Below are positions 7,148-16,297 of a stretch of 64,000 bases of DNA, piece by piece; the first letter of the stretch is position 1; the number at the start of each line of letters is the position of its first letter. The position numbers were made by a program, and so were the translations under genes. This stretch comes from Planococcus wigleyi (GTDB taxonomy: Bacteria > Bacillota > Bacilli > Bacillales_A > Planococcaceae), in the NCBI RefSeq assembly GCF_014836985.1, contig NZ_JACSPU010000001.1:555473-619472 (forward strand), read 5' to 3'. A model generated the notes under the pieces. It made no database searches and was not told the origin of the DNA. It saw only the letters and a list, made by a program, of their open reading frames with translations.

Positions 7148-8071
7148 ATGATTTCAATTGGCATCATTGGAACAGGAATTGTTGGTGAACGCATCATCAA
7201 ACAGCTTCAGCAGGAAAAACAAGTGGAAATAAAAATGGTCTATGACCAGCAGGCAGAACGCCTCGAAGAAATCAGCGAAGCCTATGGAATCCCTGCAGCA
7301 AAATCAGTAGAGGACGTGTTGCATTCAGATATCAATTGGGTATATATTGCGACACCGCCCGCCTTTCATTCGGAAATCGCTGAACTGGCAGCCAGTGCGG
7401 GCATCAATATCCTCTGCGAAAAACCGTTGGCTCATGACGTGGAAGATGGCGAAGCAATGGTCAAGTCTGTTGCAGACAATCGTGTGCAGACGGCCATGCA
7501 TTTCCCGCTGATGTATAAACCGGAAATCCGCGAAATGGCCAAGCGCATCAAGAACGGACAGATTGGAAAAGTGGTACGGATCGAGCTCCAGACATTTTTC
7601 CCGGATTGGCCGAGGTTGTGGCAACAAAATCCATGGATTGCTTCAAGAAGCCAAGGAGGCTTTGTCCGTGAAGTCTTTCCCCATTATTTTCAATTGATGA
7701 ACCGTCTTTTCGGTGAGTTGTCGTTTACTTCCCATCACATCACCTATCCGGAAGACGCAGAAAAATGCGAAACGGGATTGATTGCGCATGGCTTGACTCA
7801 AGAACAAATTCCGTTCTTGTTGACGGGAATCAGCGGCATCGGCCAACAAGAGAACTTGCAGTTTAAAATATACGGCGAAACTGGAGTTCTGACATTGGAG
7901 AATTGGTCGGATCTTTATGAATCAGAAAAAGGCCAAGAGCGGCGATTGATCAGTGGATTTGAAAATGTACCATCACTTTTCACAGAAATGGATAGCCAAT
8001 CGACTCTTTTGGTTAATTTTGAAGAAGGCCTGGTCATCCAACGCTATATCGATTATTTATTGACTGAATAA
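7148..8071 (+). CDS. Gfo/Idh/MocA-family oxidoreductase
   Basis: 307 aa NAD(P)-dependent dehydrogenase. The N-terminal Rossmann fold shows GIIGTGIVGERI (GxGxxG) and the family motif CEKPLAHD, whose EKP lysine normally takes part in cofactor and substrate binding. The C-terminal half follows the GFO_IDH_MocA pattern with FPDWPRLWQ and FPHYFQLMNRL. Ribosome site AAAAGGGGAG precedes ATG 7148. Substrates in this family are sugars, inositols or related polyols; nothing nearby narrows this down. It appears monocistronic. Confidence 0.85.
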   Translation: MISIGIIGTGIVGERIIKQLQQEKQVEIKMVYDQQAERLEEISEAYGIPAAKSVEDVLHSDINWVYIATPPAFHSEIAELAASAGINILCEKPLAHDVEDGEAMVKSVADNRVQTAMHFPLMYKPEIREMAKRIKNGQIGKVVRIELQTFFPDWPRLWQQNPWIASRSQGGFVREVFPHYFQLMNRLFGELSFTSHHITYPEDAEKCETGLIAHGLTQEQIPFLLTGISGIGQQENLQFKIYGETGVLTLENWSDLYESEKGQERRLISGFENVPSLFTEMDSQSTLLVNFEEGLVIQRYIDYLLTE

Positions 8072-8082
8072 GTGTTCATTTT

Positions 8083-8110
8083 TTGAATTCAAGAACTCCA
8101 TTGGTATAAT
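8083..8110 (+). promoter_or_regulatory. promoter of aldehyde dehydrogenase
   Basis: TTGAAT (8083-8088), 16-base spacer, TATAAT (8105-8110). The start codon lies 26 bases downstream. Confidence 0.65.
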
Positions 8111-8135
8111 GAAAACACTTGAGGGAGGTTGGAAA

Positions 8136-9524
8136 ATGAATTTTACAGCAAATGACGTAGAACAGATGATTGAAGAACAACGTGATTATTACTATACGGG
8201 TGCCACAAAATCAACGGACTTTCGGATTGAACAATTGCATCGCTTGAAAAGCGTAATCCAATCCCATGAAACCGACGTAATTGAAGCTTTGAAGAAAGAC
8301 CTGGGCAAAAGTGAATTTGAAGCCTATGCAACCGAAGTAGGCTTTGTGCTCGACAGCATCGGCAGCATGGCGAAAAATTTGGAAGACTGGATGAAGCCTG
8401 AACAAGTCAAGACGCCGATTCATCTTCAGCCGTCGAAAAGCTTTGTTATCCGTGAACCATACGGCTCTGTCCTGATCATCGGTCCTTTCAACTATCCGTT
8501 CCAATTGGTGATGGAGCCATTGATCGGGGCTATTATCGGCGGAAACTGTGCAATGGTCAAGCCATCTGAAGCAACGCCTCATGTGGCGAAAATCATCCGC
8601 ACCATTATTGAAGAAACGTTTCCTGCCTATTACATTCGTGTGGTTGAAGGTGAACGTGAAGAAGTGACGGCGTTGATCCATGCTTCATTCGATTATATTT
8701 TCTTCACGGGCAGCGTCAATGTCGGGAAAGTCATCATGAAAGCGGCATCGGAACGTTTGACCCCTATAACTTTGGAGCTTGGCGGCAAAAGCCCGGCAAT
8801 TGTAGACCAGACGGCGAACTTGGACCTGGCTGCCAAACGGATTGCCTGGGGCAAACTGATGAATACCGGCCAGACCTGTGTAGCGCCTGATTACATTTGT
8901 GTGCATGAATCGGTTAAAGAAGAATTCCTGAAAAAATTAACGAAGACGATACAGAAGTTTTACGGAAAAGATGCGCAGCAAAGCAAAGATTACGGGCGCA
9001 TTGTCAATACCCAACATTTTGACCGCTTAGCGGAAATTGTGAATAAGGAAGCTGATCACGTCATTTACGGCGGCAAAATGGACCGTGATGATTTGTATAT
9101 CGAACCGGTTCTTTTGGACAATGTCAATTGGGACAGCCCATCGATGGAAGATGAAATTTTCGGACCGGTTTTGCCGATCATCACATATACGGATCTTCCA
9201 TTGCTGTTGCGCCAAATCCGTAAATTGCCGAAGCCTTTGTCGGCGTACTTGTTCTCTGAAAACGACCGTGCTGTCCGGTTCTTCCTGGATCAATTGCCAT
9301 TTGGCGGCGGCTGCATCAACGATACGGTATCGCATGTGGGCAGCTCGTATTTGCCATTCGGCGGCATCGGTACATCGGGAGTTAATTCCTACCACGGAAA
9401 ATCCAGTTTTGAAACTTTTACACATGCCAAATCGATTCTCAAGAAATCAACTAAATTATCAACGAACCTGGTCTTCCCGCCTTATAAAAACAAAGCGAAG
9501 TGGATCAAAACAGTATTGAAATAA
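8136..9524 (+). CDS. aldehyde dehydrogenase (ALDH3-like, YwdH type)
   Basis: 462 aa; ATG 8136 follows GAGGGAGG at 8121-8128. It oxidises aldehydes to acids with NAD(P)+. Catalytic residues are visible: general base Glu214 in LELGGKSP and nucleophile Cys248 in NTGQTCVAPDY. The cofactor loop is FFTGSVNVGK. The length, below the ~490 residues of most ALDHs, and the C-terminal PFGGIGTSGVNSYHGKSSFE segment fit the ALDH3 class (fatty and aromatic aldehydes). It has its own promoter and terminator, and the physiological substrate is not evident. Confidence 0.9.
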   Translation: MNFTANDVEQMIEEQRDYYYTGATKSTDFRIEQLHRLKSVIQSHETDVIEALKKDLGKSEFEAYATEVGFVLDSIGSMAKNLEDWMKPEQVKTPIHLQPSKSFVIREPYGSVLIIGPFNYPFQLVMEPLIGAIIGGNCAMVKPSEATPHVAKIIRTIIEETFPAYYIRVVEGEREEVTALIHASFDYIFFTGSVNVGKVIMKAASERLTPITLELGGKSPAIVDQTANLDLAAKRIAWGKLMNTGQTCVAPDYICVHESVKEEFLKKLTKTIQKFYGKDAQQSKDYGRIVNTQHFDRLAEIVNKEADHVIYGGKMDRDDLYIEPVLLDNVNWDSPSMEDEIFGPVLPIITYTDLPLLLRQIRKLPKPLSAYLFSENDRAVRFFLDQLPFGGGCINDTVSHVGSSYLPFGGIGTSGVNSYHGKSSFETFTHAKSILKKSTKLSTNLVFPPYKNKAKWIKTVLK

Positions 9525-9553
9525 GCGGCCTTCGGGTCGCTTATTTCTTTTTT
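9519..9553 (+). terminator. terminator of aldehyde dehydrogenase
   Basis: AATAAGCG pairs with CGCTTATT around GCCTTCGGGT and is followed by TTCTTTTTT. The stop codon lies in the stem. Confidence 0.85.
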
Positions 9554-9563
9554 GTCTACTTGG

Positions 9564-9822
9564 TTGCGCTTTTCGTAGTGTCCAGACTCCAACAGCCAGC
9601 CCCTCGAGTCGCTTCAGCCTTCCCGACAATGGCAAAGAACGCCATTACCAGGAAGGCTTCCAGCGCTTGTCGGAGCTAAACGGCTGCTTGCGCTTTTCGT
9701 GATATCCAGACTCCAACAGCCAGCCCCTCGAGTCGCTTCAGCCTTCCCGACAATGGCAAAGAACGCCATTACCGGGAAGACTTCCAGCGCTTGTCGGGGC
9801 TAAACGGCTGCTTGCGCTTTTC
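9564..9822. repeat. two tandem 124-bp copies of an intergenic repeat plus partial third end
   Basis: TTGCGCTTTTC recurs at 9564, 9688 and 9812, an exact 124-base period. Between these ends the two units differ at only a few positions. Each unit carries the dyad CTCGAGTCGCTTC and an inner inverted repeat AATGGC..GCCATT, and ends in CTTGTCGG..CTAAACGGCTGC. No ORF or transposase is present. The ends resemble the repeats at 31165-31485 and 61034-61190, so this is a dispersed palindromic intergenic element. Confidence 0.85.
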
Positions 9823-9859
9823 TTAAATCTGCTATTATAAGTATCAAGAGGTGATTGTA

Positions 9860-10558
9860 GTGGTAGAACGCATTTTAATTGTGGAAGATGAGAAAAGCAT
9901 TGCACGTGTATTGGAATTGGAATTGAAATTTGAAGGATATGAAACAGGGGTTGCCCATACAGGATCAGAAGGATTGATTCAATTTCGGGAAGAGGACTGG
10001 GATTTGGTGCTGCTCGATTTGATGCTGCCGGAAATTCATGGACTGGATGTCTTAAAACGAATCCGTTCTTCTGATGCAGCGATTCCGGTTATTTTATTGA
10101 CGGCTAAAAACGATGTGAAAGATAAAGTGGCCGGATTGGATTTAGGGGCAAATGATTATGTCACCAAACCTTTTGAAATAGAAGAATTGTTGGCCCGGAT
10201 CCGTGCTTGCTTGCGCTTGGTGAATGGCAATGGCAATTCTTCACTGCATCGTTTTCATGAGCTGGAGATGAATGAAAGCACGCGTGACGTAACACGTAAC
10301 GGCCGTGCCATCGAATTGACGCCGCGTGAATTTGATCTTTTGCTGTATCTGATTAAAAATCCACAGCAGGTGCTCAGCCGCGAACAAGTGTTGAATGCAG
10401 TGTGGGGCTATGATTATTACGGCGACACCAATGTCATCGATGTCTATATCCGTTACTTGCGGAAGAAAGTGGACGCTGGTGAAAGCTCGACTTACATCCA
10501 GACGGTTCGCGGAGTCGGCTATGTCTTGAAGGAGCAAGGCCATGAAGCTGAAAAATAA
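9860..10558 (+). CDS. ykoG: OmpR/PhoB-family response regulator (YkoG/ArlR-like)
   Basis: 232 aa. GTG 9860 is preferred because AAGAGGTGA (9846-9853) sits 6 bases before it. Receiver domain residues 1-118 have the acidic pocket VEDEK, phospho-acceptor Asp53 in LLDLMLP, and the conserved LLTAK and VTKPF. The winged-helix DNA-binding domain runs from ~130 to 225 (LTPREFDLLLYL, YIRYLRKKVD). It overlaps the kinase gene by 17 bases. PepSY genes follow, as in the B. subtilis ykoG-ykoH-ykoI locus. A likely target operator is seen at 12636-12653. Confidence 0.88.
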   Translation: MVERILIVEDEKSIARVLELELKFEGYETGVAHTGSEGLIQFREEDWDLVLLDLMLPEIHGLDVLKRIRSSDAAIPVILLTAKNDVKDKVAGLDLGANDYVTKPFEIEELLARIRACLRLVNGNGNSSLHRFHELEMNESTRDVTRNGRAIELTPREFDLLLYLIKNPQQVLSREQVLNAVWGYDYYGDTNVIDVYIRYLRKKVDAGESSTYIQTVRGVGYVLKEQGHEAEK

Positions 10559-11912
10559 AATTCACATTTCCTCCACTTTACTGATGTTGGTTATTTTGCT
10601 TGTACTGGCTTTTGTCATTTATTTTTCATTCAGCCAATTGACGTATTCATCGGAAGTCAATCAACTGCAGTCAGAAACAAACGCTCTTGTGGCTAAATTC
10701 AATGAAACTGAAACTTCAGATCCAAGCAATGTACTGCGAGCGTATGTGCCTGTCAACGGACTTGTGAAGGTCACAGTTCCAGAAGGCAAGCAGCCTTCAC
10801 CTATCCAATCTCCGACAGTGACTGTGAAACTTCCTGCAGAGTTGGAAGGCCAGTCGGGAACAGTGAAAGTGGATGACGAGCGCTTTGCGTATGTAAAAGC
10901 ACCGATTATCTGGACAGATGGCCAAGTGGCGGAAGTGACGGTCGCGCAGTCATTGCGGGAAACGACCAATAACTTGAATACGCTTCGTTTAGTTTTGATT
11001 GCGGGAACTTTGCTCGCGATGATTCCAGTTGTCATTTCCAGTGTCGTTCTGGGGAAAATCGTGACACAGCCGATCACCAACTTAACGAATACCATGACAC
11101 GCATCCAGCGCAATGGCCAGTTTGAAAGACTTCCGATAGAAGGGAAGTCTCAGGATGAATTGACGCAGATGGGCAACACCTTCAATGAAATGATGAGTCT
11201 ATTGGAAGAAAACTATTCCAAGCAGGAAGAGTTTGTTTCGAATGCATCGCATGAACTGAAGACACCGCTGACAGTCATCGGAAGTTACGCCAAGCTGCTG
11301 CAGCGGCAAGGCATGCAGGATGAAAAAATTGCGGAAGAAAGTGTGGCCGCCATTCGTGCAGAAACCGATCGCATGAAAGCGTTGATCGAGCAATTGCTGC
11401 ACATTGCGCGCCGAAGCGAATCCCAGGTGGAGTGGACACAGGTGGATGCACTTGACCTATTGGAGCAGACTGTGACAGCCATGAACACTTCCTATGACCG
11501 TGAATTCAAACTGATCACAAGTGAGCAGTCTCTGCCAGTCGTCACCGATATTGCAAAATTCAAGCAATTGCTGTATATCCTGTTGGACAATGCCCGAAAA
11601 TACAGCTCGGAAAAAGTAGAAGTGGTGGCCAGAAAGAATGGCGACACCATCATCCAGGTTCGCGACACGGGAATCGGCATTCCAAAAGAAGCTGTGCCCT
11701 ATGTCTTTGAACGTTTTTACCGGGTGGATAAAGCCAGAAACCGTGAAACTGGCGGGTTTGGTTTAGGGCTCTCGTTAGCGAAGCAACTAGCCGATTCCTT
11801 GAAAGTCCGAATCGAGCTGGAAAGCATTGAACAGCTTGGTACGACAGTATCCATCATTTTCTCAGAGAATTTTAATGTTGATGAAGTACACTCGAAGCAG
11901 GAGGGATTGTGA
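10542..11912 (+). CDS. ykoH: sensor histidine kinase (YkoH/ArlS-like)
   Basis: 456 aa. Two membrane segments (residues ~9-30 and ~150-171) flank a ~115-residue extracytoplasmic sensor. HAMP follows, then the dimerisation helix with His237 in NASHELKTPLTV. The ATPase domain has an N-box (LLYILLDNARKYS), a G1 box (VRDTGIGIPKEA) and FGLGLSLAK. It should phosphorylate the overlapping regulator gene product. The signal is unknown. The two PepSY proteins encoded directly downstream face the same extracytoplasmic side and could modulate the sensor. Confidence 0.88.
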   Translation: MKLKNKIHISSTLLMLVILLVLAFVIYFSFSQLTYSSEVNQLQSETNALVAKFNETETSDPSNVLRAYVPVNGLVKVTVPEGKQPSPIQSPTVTVKLPAELEGQSGTVKVDDERFAYVKAPIIWTDGQVAEVTVAQSLRETTNNLNTLRLVLIAGTLLAMIPVVISSVVLGKIVTQPITNLTNTMTRIQRNGQFERLPIEGKSQDELTQMGNTFNEMMSLLEENYSKQEEFVSNASHELKTPLTVIGSYAKLLQRQGMQDEKIAEESVAAIRAETDRMKALIEQLLHIARRSESQVEWTQVDALDLLEQTVTAMNTSYDREFKLITSEQSLPVVTDIAKFKQLLYILLDNARKYSSEKVEVVARKNGDTIIQVRDTGIGIPKEAVPYVFERFYRVDKARNRETGGFGLGLSLAKQLADSLKVRIELESIEQLGTTVSIIFSENFNVDEVHSKQEGL

Positions 11913-12613
11913 TGCGAAAATGGATTTTGATGGCGTCAGCGACAATCTTGTTTGGAGTGGGGGTTTTGGCTTTTCTTCTGTTTCCTCGTTCTGGACCTGA
12001 TATTTCAGCAAAGCAGGCCAATGAAACCGTAATCAGCCTGTACGGGGGGGAAGTAGAACAGACTATAGAAGAAGGTGATGCTTACCGGGTCGAATTCGTG
12101 CGGCCGGATGGACGTTATCTAGCTTTGGTCAACCGTCAGAACGGGCAAGTGGAGACCATGGAATTGCTTCATAAAACAGAAGCGGTCAAGGAATTGACGG
12201 AACAGCAAGCACGGGAAATGGCGTTGAAGAATGCTTCGGGTACGATTGACGGCATCAACTATAACAAAGAGCGCAATGAATACGAGGTCAGGGTAAAGGA
12301 AGAAACCCAAGTTTCGACGGTCATCTTATCTGCGGAAACAGGAGAGGTACGGAAAATCAGCCAGGAGCCGATTAAAGCGGCACCGCCTGCAGAAGAACCG
12401 GAAGCCGAACCTGAAAGGATCATTACAAGAGACGCCGCGATCAAACTGGCTAAAAAAACATTGACCGGCGAAGTGCAAGAAGCTGAGTTTGTAGAAACTG
12501 GAGACGGCGGGTATTACTTGGTTGAAATTGAGAATGAACAGACTGACCAGGAAGCAACAATCCAGATTCATGCGATCCGAGGGGATACCATGACCGTTGA
12601 GTGGGACGATTGA
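11912..12613 (+). CDS. PepSY-domain membrane-anchored protein
   Basis: 233 aa; ATG 11912 overlaps the kinase TGA and has AGGAGGG at 11899-11905. One N-terminal membrane anchor (ILMASATILFGVGVLAFLLF) is followed by an outside domain with two PepSY-like repeats (TEQQAREMALKNASGTIDGI and TRDAAIKLAKKTLTGEV) separated by a Pro/Glu-rich linker. PepSY domains are often linked to peptidase inhibition or signal sensing at the cell surface. Co-translation with the kinase suggests it tunes that two-component system; the direct mechanism is unknown. Confidence 0.75.
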   Translation: MRKWILMASATILFGVGVLAFLLFPRSGPDISAKQANETVISLYGGEVEQTIEEGDAYRVEFVRPDGRYLALVNRQNGQVETMELLHKTEAVKELTEQQAREMALKNASGTIDGINYNKERNEYEVRVKEETQVSTVILSAETGEVRKISQEPIKAAPPAEEPEAEPERIITRDAAIKLAKKTLTGEVQEAEFVETGDGGYYLVEIENEQTDQEATIQIHAIRGDTMTVEWDD

Positions 12614-12635
12614 CTCTGTGAACACTATCATGGAT

Positions 12636-12653
12636 TTCTCATCAAATTCTCAT
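12636..12653 (+). promoter_or_regulatory. candidate response-regulator operator (11-bp-spaced direct repeat)
   Basis: TTCTCAT occurs at 12636-12642 and again at 12647-12653, an 11-base period, i.e. one helical turn. This is how OmpR-family dimers bind. It sits upstream of the second PepSY gene, so this gene is likely a target of the neighbouring regulator. Confidence 0.5.
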
Positions 12654-12723
12654 AAACCCTTAATCTTCTGCTCAGAACAGAAGGTTATTGTAAGAGTAAC
12701 AACAAATGAGGAGGAGAAATTAC

Positions 12724-13380
12724 ATGAAGAAATTAATTTACATTCCAGTCGCAGCAGGGGTTTTAGCTTTTGGGGGCATCGTTTTGGCTAACTCGGAAAC
12801 GCCGGCAGCCAATCCGGCAGCCAAAACCGGAACGGTGACCAACGAAGTACAGAAATCATCAACACCTGAAGAAATGCTCAGCTTTGAAGAAATCTCAGCA
12901 AAAGCATTGGAGTTGGCAAGTGGACGCATTACTGATATCGAGTTGGACAAAGATGACCGTAGAGCTCATTACGAAGTGGATGTCGACTTTGAAGGGTATG
13001 AATATGATTTTGAATTCGACGCCTACACAGGAGAAGTGCTGGAACATAAACGCGAAAAAGACAGAAATGATGATGTAAAGCAATCCAGCACAGCAGTTTC
13101 ACCGGCAAGCACAAAGACAGCAGACAGCAAATCAGGAAATCAGGCAGTTTCAAACAAAGACTTGATCGGTTCGGATAAAGCAATTGAAGCGGCTTTGGCG
13201 GTCGTAAGTGGGACTGTGGAAGGATTTGAACTCGAAATGGATGACGGATTTGCTTATTACGAAATTGAAATCAAAGATGGACGCTCAGAACATGATGTCG
13301 ACGTCAATGCAAAAGACGGTTCTATCTTGAAAGTCGATTCGGATTTTGATGATGATGACAGCGATGACGACTGGGATTGA
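12724..13380 (+). CDS. ykoI: secreted PepSY-domain protein (YkoI-like)
   Basis: 218 aa; ATG 12724 follows GAGGAGGAG. A signal peptide (KKLIYIPVAAGVLAFGGIVLA) leads to two PepSY units: residues ~49-105 (SFEEISAKALELASGRITDI) and ~150-210 (SDKAIEAALAVVSGTVEGFE). The protein is very acidic and ends in a run of Asp (DFDDDDSDDDWD), which could bind divalent cations. It is separated from the upstream operon by a 110-base gap with its own regulatory repeat. Equivalent to ykoI beside ykoGH in B. subtilis. Confidence 0.78.
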   Translation: MKKLIYIPVAAGVLAFGGIVLANSETPAANPAAKTGTVTNEVQKSSTPEEMLSFEEISAKALELASGRITDIELDKDDRRAHYEVDVDFEGYEYDFEFDAYTGEVLEHKREKDRNDDVKQSSTAVSPASTKTADSKSGNQAVSNKDLIGSDKAIEAALAVVSGTVEGFELEMDDGFAYYEIEIKDGRSEHDVDVNAKDGSILKVDSDFDDDDSDDDWD

Positions 13381-13417
13381 TTACAGCATGCATCTGAATA
13401 ACAGGCTGAAATAGAAA

Positions 13418-13452
13418 AGACAGGAAGGGAAATCGATCCCTTCCTGTTTTTG
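13418..13452. terminator. bidirectional terminator
   Basis: ACAGGAAGGG pairs with CCCTTCCTGT around AAATCGAT, with T's on one side and A's on the other. It serves the convergent ykoI-like gene and the PAS kinase. Confidence 0.85.
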
Positions 13453-13453
13453 T

Positions 13454-15028
13454 TTAGGTCGTTTTTATAGGCAAAAGAATTGTGGCGGTTGTTCCGACGC
13501 CTTCTTTACTCGATATCGTCAAGGAACCTTTGTGTTCTTGGATAATCTTTTGGGAAACAATCAATCCGAGGCCAGTACCACTGGCTTTAGTGGTGTAAAA
13601 AGGTTCGAAAACTTCTTCCAGATCCTGTTCAGCAATCCCAATCCCCGAATCTTTGAACCTGATGGATAACATGGAATCAGCTTCGGCTTGCAGTGAAATC
13701 TCGATTTCGCCAGGCTGTTCCATCGATTCCACAGCATTTTTCAATAAATTGATAAAGACCTGCTTTAAATGATGTTCTTCCCCATTGATTTGGAAATCCT
13801 TGTCCCATTCCGTCTTCAAAATGATGCCGTTCAGATTGAGCTCTGAACTGAAGAGCAGCAAAATATCATTCAGTGTTTGCTGAACGCTGAAAATCTTCAA
13901 TGTGGCAGCTTGAGGTTTAGCGAGAACTAAAAATTCACTGATGATCAAATTGATCCTGTCTATTTCAGATAGAATCAATGCTGTATATTCAGGAAAGAGA
14001 TGCTTGGGATCCTGATGCATCATTTGGACAAATCCGGAGACGACGGTCATGGGATTCCTGATTTCATGAGCCACCCCTGCAGCAATTTCTCCAGCAAGCT
14101 TGAGTTTTTCAGATTGCAATATCAGCTTTTCAGATTCCTTTTGGTAGCTGATGTCACGGGAAATGATCGAAGTAGCAATCACCTCATTGGAATCATCAAA
14201 GATAGGCGACAGCGTGACCTGTGCATGAAAGCGGCTGCCGTCTTTTCGGACATCTATCGTTTCCAATAAAGAATAGCTTTGGCCCTGCTGGACTTCCCTG
14301 GTACGGATTTCCGCTTCTTTTTTCATATCCGCTGGGTAAAGCGGCAAGGTTTTGCCGATGCATTCTTCCGAAGGCCATCCGTATAGTTCTTCAAAAGCGG
14401 GATTGACAGCAATGATTTTATTAGTTGAATCAAAAACAGCAATCGCATCTTTGGCATTCTCGAAAAACAAATGCAGGTAGCCTTCTTTTGACAACAGCGC
14501 CTTTTCCATCGATGCATTTTTTGATTCCAACTGTTTTAGGTAATGGCTGAAATAGATGCTGTCGAGCAAAGTAATCGACAGAATTGCGATGAAGAACATG
14601 ATCATCGATAGTTGGTTGTAGGGCAGCGGAGCTCTTACGGCAAAGCGGTCAAAAACAGTCAAAAGCAGCATGAATTCTGCAGATGTGAGCAGTGCCAAGA
14701 TAACGATCGGCTTTGTGTCGTTATATAAGGCGGAGGCAATGATTGGCACCACAAAAAAAATAAGGGTGATGGAAGACAAAGATTCGAAGTTCAAGATGAA
14801 TACATATAAGTTCATAGCTAAAAGAACCATGAATTGAAGCGTACGATCGTTTACTTGGGCAACAGCCAGGCTTAACAATACGGAATATGAAATAATTCCG
14901 AATATGGGGGAGACGGTGGCTGTGTTCATTTCCACTAATTGGTTAAGCAGAAAATGGAAAATACTCGCAAATCCGTACAAGTGGATAAATAACTGGTTTC
15001 TTCTGTGTTTGATGACATTGCTTTCCAT
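13454..15028 (-). CDS. membrane-bound PAS sensor histidine kinase
   Basis: 524 aa. The N-terminal ~165 residues hold about six hydrophobic segments with almost no external loop, so it probably senses something in or near the membrane. A coiled linker is followed by a PAS domain (~183-300, with NAKDAIAVFD and GWPSEECIGK), then HisKA with His321 in AAGVAHEIRNP. The ATPase domain ends with GTGLGLIVSQKII. The architecture resembles sporulation phosphorelay kinases (KinB/KinE type), but no partner regulator is adjacent, so its target is unknown. GAGGTG precedes ATG 15028. Confidence 0.87.
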   Translation of the reverse strand: MESNVIKHRRNQLFIHLYGFASIFHFLLNQLVEMNTATVSPIFGIISYSVLLSLAVAQVNDRTLQFMVLLAMNLYVFILNFESLSSITLIFFVVPIIASALYNDTKPIVILALLTSAEFMLLLTVFDRFAVRAPLPYNQLSMIMFFIAILSITLLDSIYFSHYLKQLESKNASMEKALLSKEGYLHLFFENAKDAIAVFDSTNKIIAVNPAFEELYGWPSEECIGKTLPLYPADMKKEAEIRTREVQQGQSYSLLETIDVRKDGSRFHAQVTLSPIFDDSNEVIATSIISRDISYQKESEKLILQSEKLKLAGEIAAGVAHEIRNPMTVVSGFVQMMHQDPKHLFPEYTALILSEIDRINLIISEFLVLAKPQAATLKIFSVQQTLNDILLLFSSELNLNGIILKTEWDKDFQINGEEHHLKQVFINLLKNAVESMEQPGEIEISLQAEADSMLSIRFKDSGIGIAEQDLEEVFEPFYTTKASGTGLGLIVSQKIIQEHKGSLTISSKEGVGTTATILLPIKTT

Positions 15029-15225
15029 TGGACACCTCGAGGTTTATGCTTATAAACTATAGTATGTTGAACTATTCTTTCCGGTTTTCCGGCAAACAAA
15101 CCGGAAGCGGAAAATGGCAGGCAAAAGTTCATTTTTTTGATTCAACTTATACCATGATACTATAAGACAGGACTGTCCGAACAACTTTGATTTTGATATG
15201 ATTAAAAGATCGAGGAGTGATGAAG

Positions 15226-16278
15226 GTGACTTATCAATGGAACCAAAACGAAACGATCAATTTATTAAAAGAGTTAGTGGAAATTCCAAGTCCATCCGGC
15301 TATACCATGGACGTCATGGCAAAAATCCGAACGTTATTTGAACAATGGAATGTCGAGTACAAGACCACCCATAAAGGTGCGGTAATCGCGACGATCCAAG
15401 GAGAAAATAATCAGCAACATCGGTTGCTGACGGCGCATGTCGATACACTCGGTGCGATGGTGAAGGAAATCAAACCCAGTGGCCGCCTGAAGCTGTCATT
15501 GGTGGGCGGATTTAAATTCAATGCGATTGAAGGCGAAAATTGCCTGGTACATAAAGCGGACGGTTCAACCGTATCCGGAACGATCCTGCTGCATCAGACG
15601 ACGGTCCATGTCTACAAGGACGCGGGATCAGCTGAGCGGAATGCAGACAACATGGAAGTGCGCTTGGATGAAAAAGCTTTTTCACAGGAGCAGGTCAGGA
15701 ACCTTGGAATTGAAGTGGGAGATTTTGTTTCTTTCCAGCCAAGGTTTGAAGCGACTGCTTCTGGCTACATCAAATCCCGTCATTTGGATGACAAGGCAAG
15801 CACGGCTTTGCTGCTTCAATTGGTGAAACATTTCAGTGAAACGCAAGAAAAGCTGCCTTATACGACCCATTTTTATATTTCAAACAATGAAGAAATCGGC
15901 TACGGCGGAAATTCCAGCATTCCTGAAGAAACACAGGAGTATATTGCAGTTGATATGGGTGCTATTGGAGACGGACAGGAATCAGATGAATACACTGTAT
16001 CGATCTGTGCGAAAGATTCAAGCGGCCCGTATCATTACGGATTGACCCGCCACTTGATTTCCTTGGCGAAAGAGCAGAGCATTGATTACAAAGTCGACAT
16101 CTACCCTTATTATGGATCGGATGCATCGGCGGCCATCAGTGCCGGCCACGACGTGAAGCATGCTTTGTTCGGTCCTGGGATCGAAGCTTCCCATTCATAT
16201 GAGCGCACCCATACAGATTCATTAAAAGCGGCGGCAGCATTGCTTCACGCATATGTCTTGTCACCATTGGTTTCATAA
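15226..16278 (+). CDS. M42-family metallopeptidase (glutamyl/deblocking aminopeptidase type)
   Basis: 350 aa from GTG 15226, which lies 8 bases after GAGGAG (15212-15217); ATG 15220 is the alternative but is only 2 bases from that site. Two-metal aminopeptidase with the expected ligands: LLTAHVDTLGAMV (His, Asp), HLDDKASTA (bridging Asp), NNEEIGYGGN (Glu pair), AVDMGAIGDG (Asp), and a late His in EASHSYERTH. It forms large cytosolic assemblies in relatives and trims peptides from the N-terminus. It is followed after 19 bases by murE and may share its transcript. Confidence 0.88.
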   Translation: MTYQWNQNETINLLKELVEIPSPSGYTMDVMAKIRTLFEQWNVEYKTTHKGAVIATIQGENNQQHRLLTAHVDTLGAMVKEIKPSGRLKLSLVGGFKFNAIEGENCLVHKADGSTVSGTILLHQTTVHVYKDAGSAERNADNMEVRLDEKAFSQEQVRNLGIEVGDFVSFQPRFEATASGYIKSRHLDDKASTALLLQLVKHFSETQEKLPYTTHFYISNNEEIGYGGNSSIPEETQEYIAVDMGAIGDGQESDEYTVSICAKDSSGPYHYGLTRHLISLAKEQSIDYKVDIYPYYGSDASAAISAGHDVKHALFGPGIEASHSYERTHTDSLKAAAALLHAYVLSPLVS

Positions 16279-16297
16279 GAGTTAGGAGAGGATTTAC

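Noticed and set aside
9564-9822. CRISPR array
   Set aside because: Units are adjacent 124-bp copies without spacers, and no cas genes are near.
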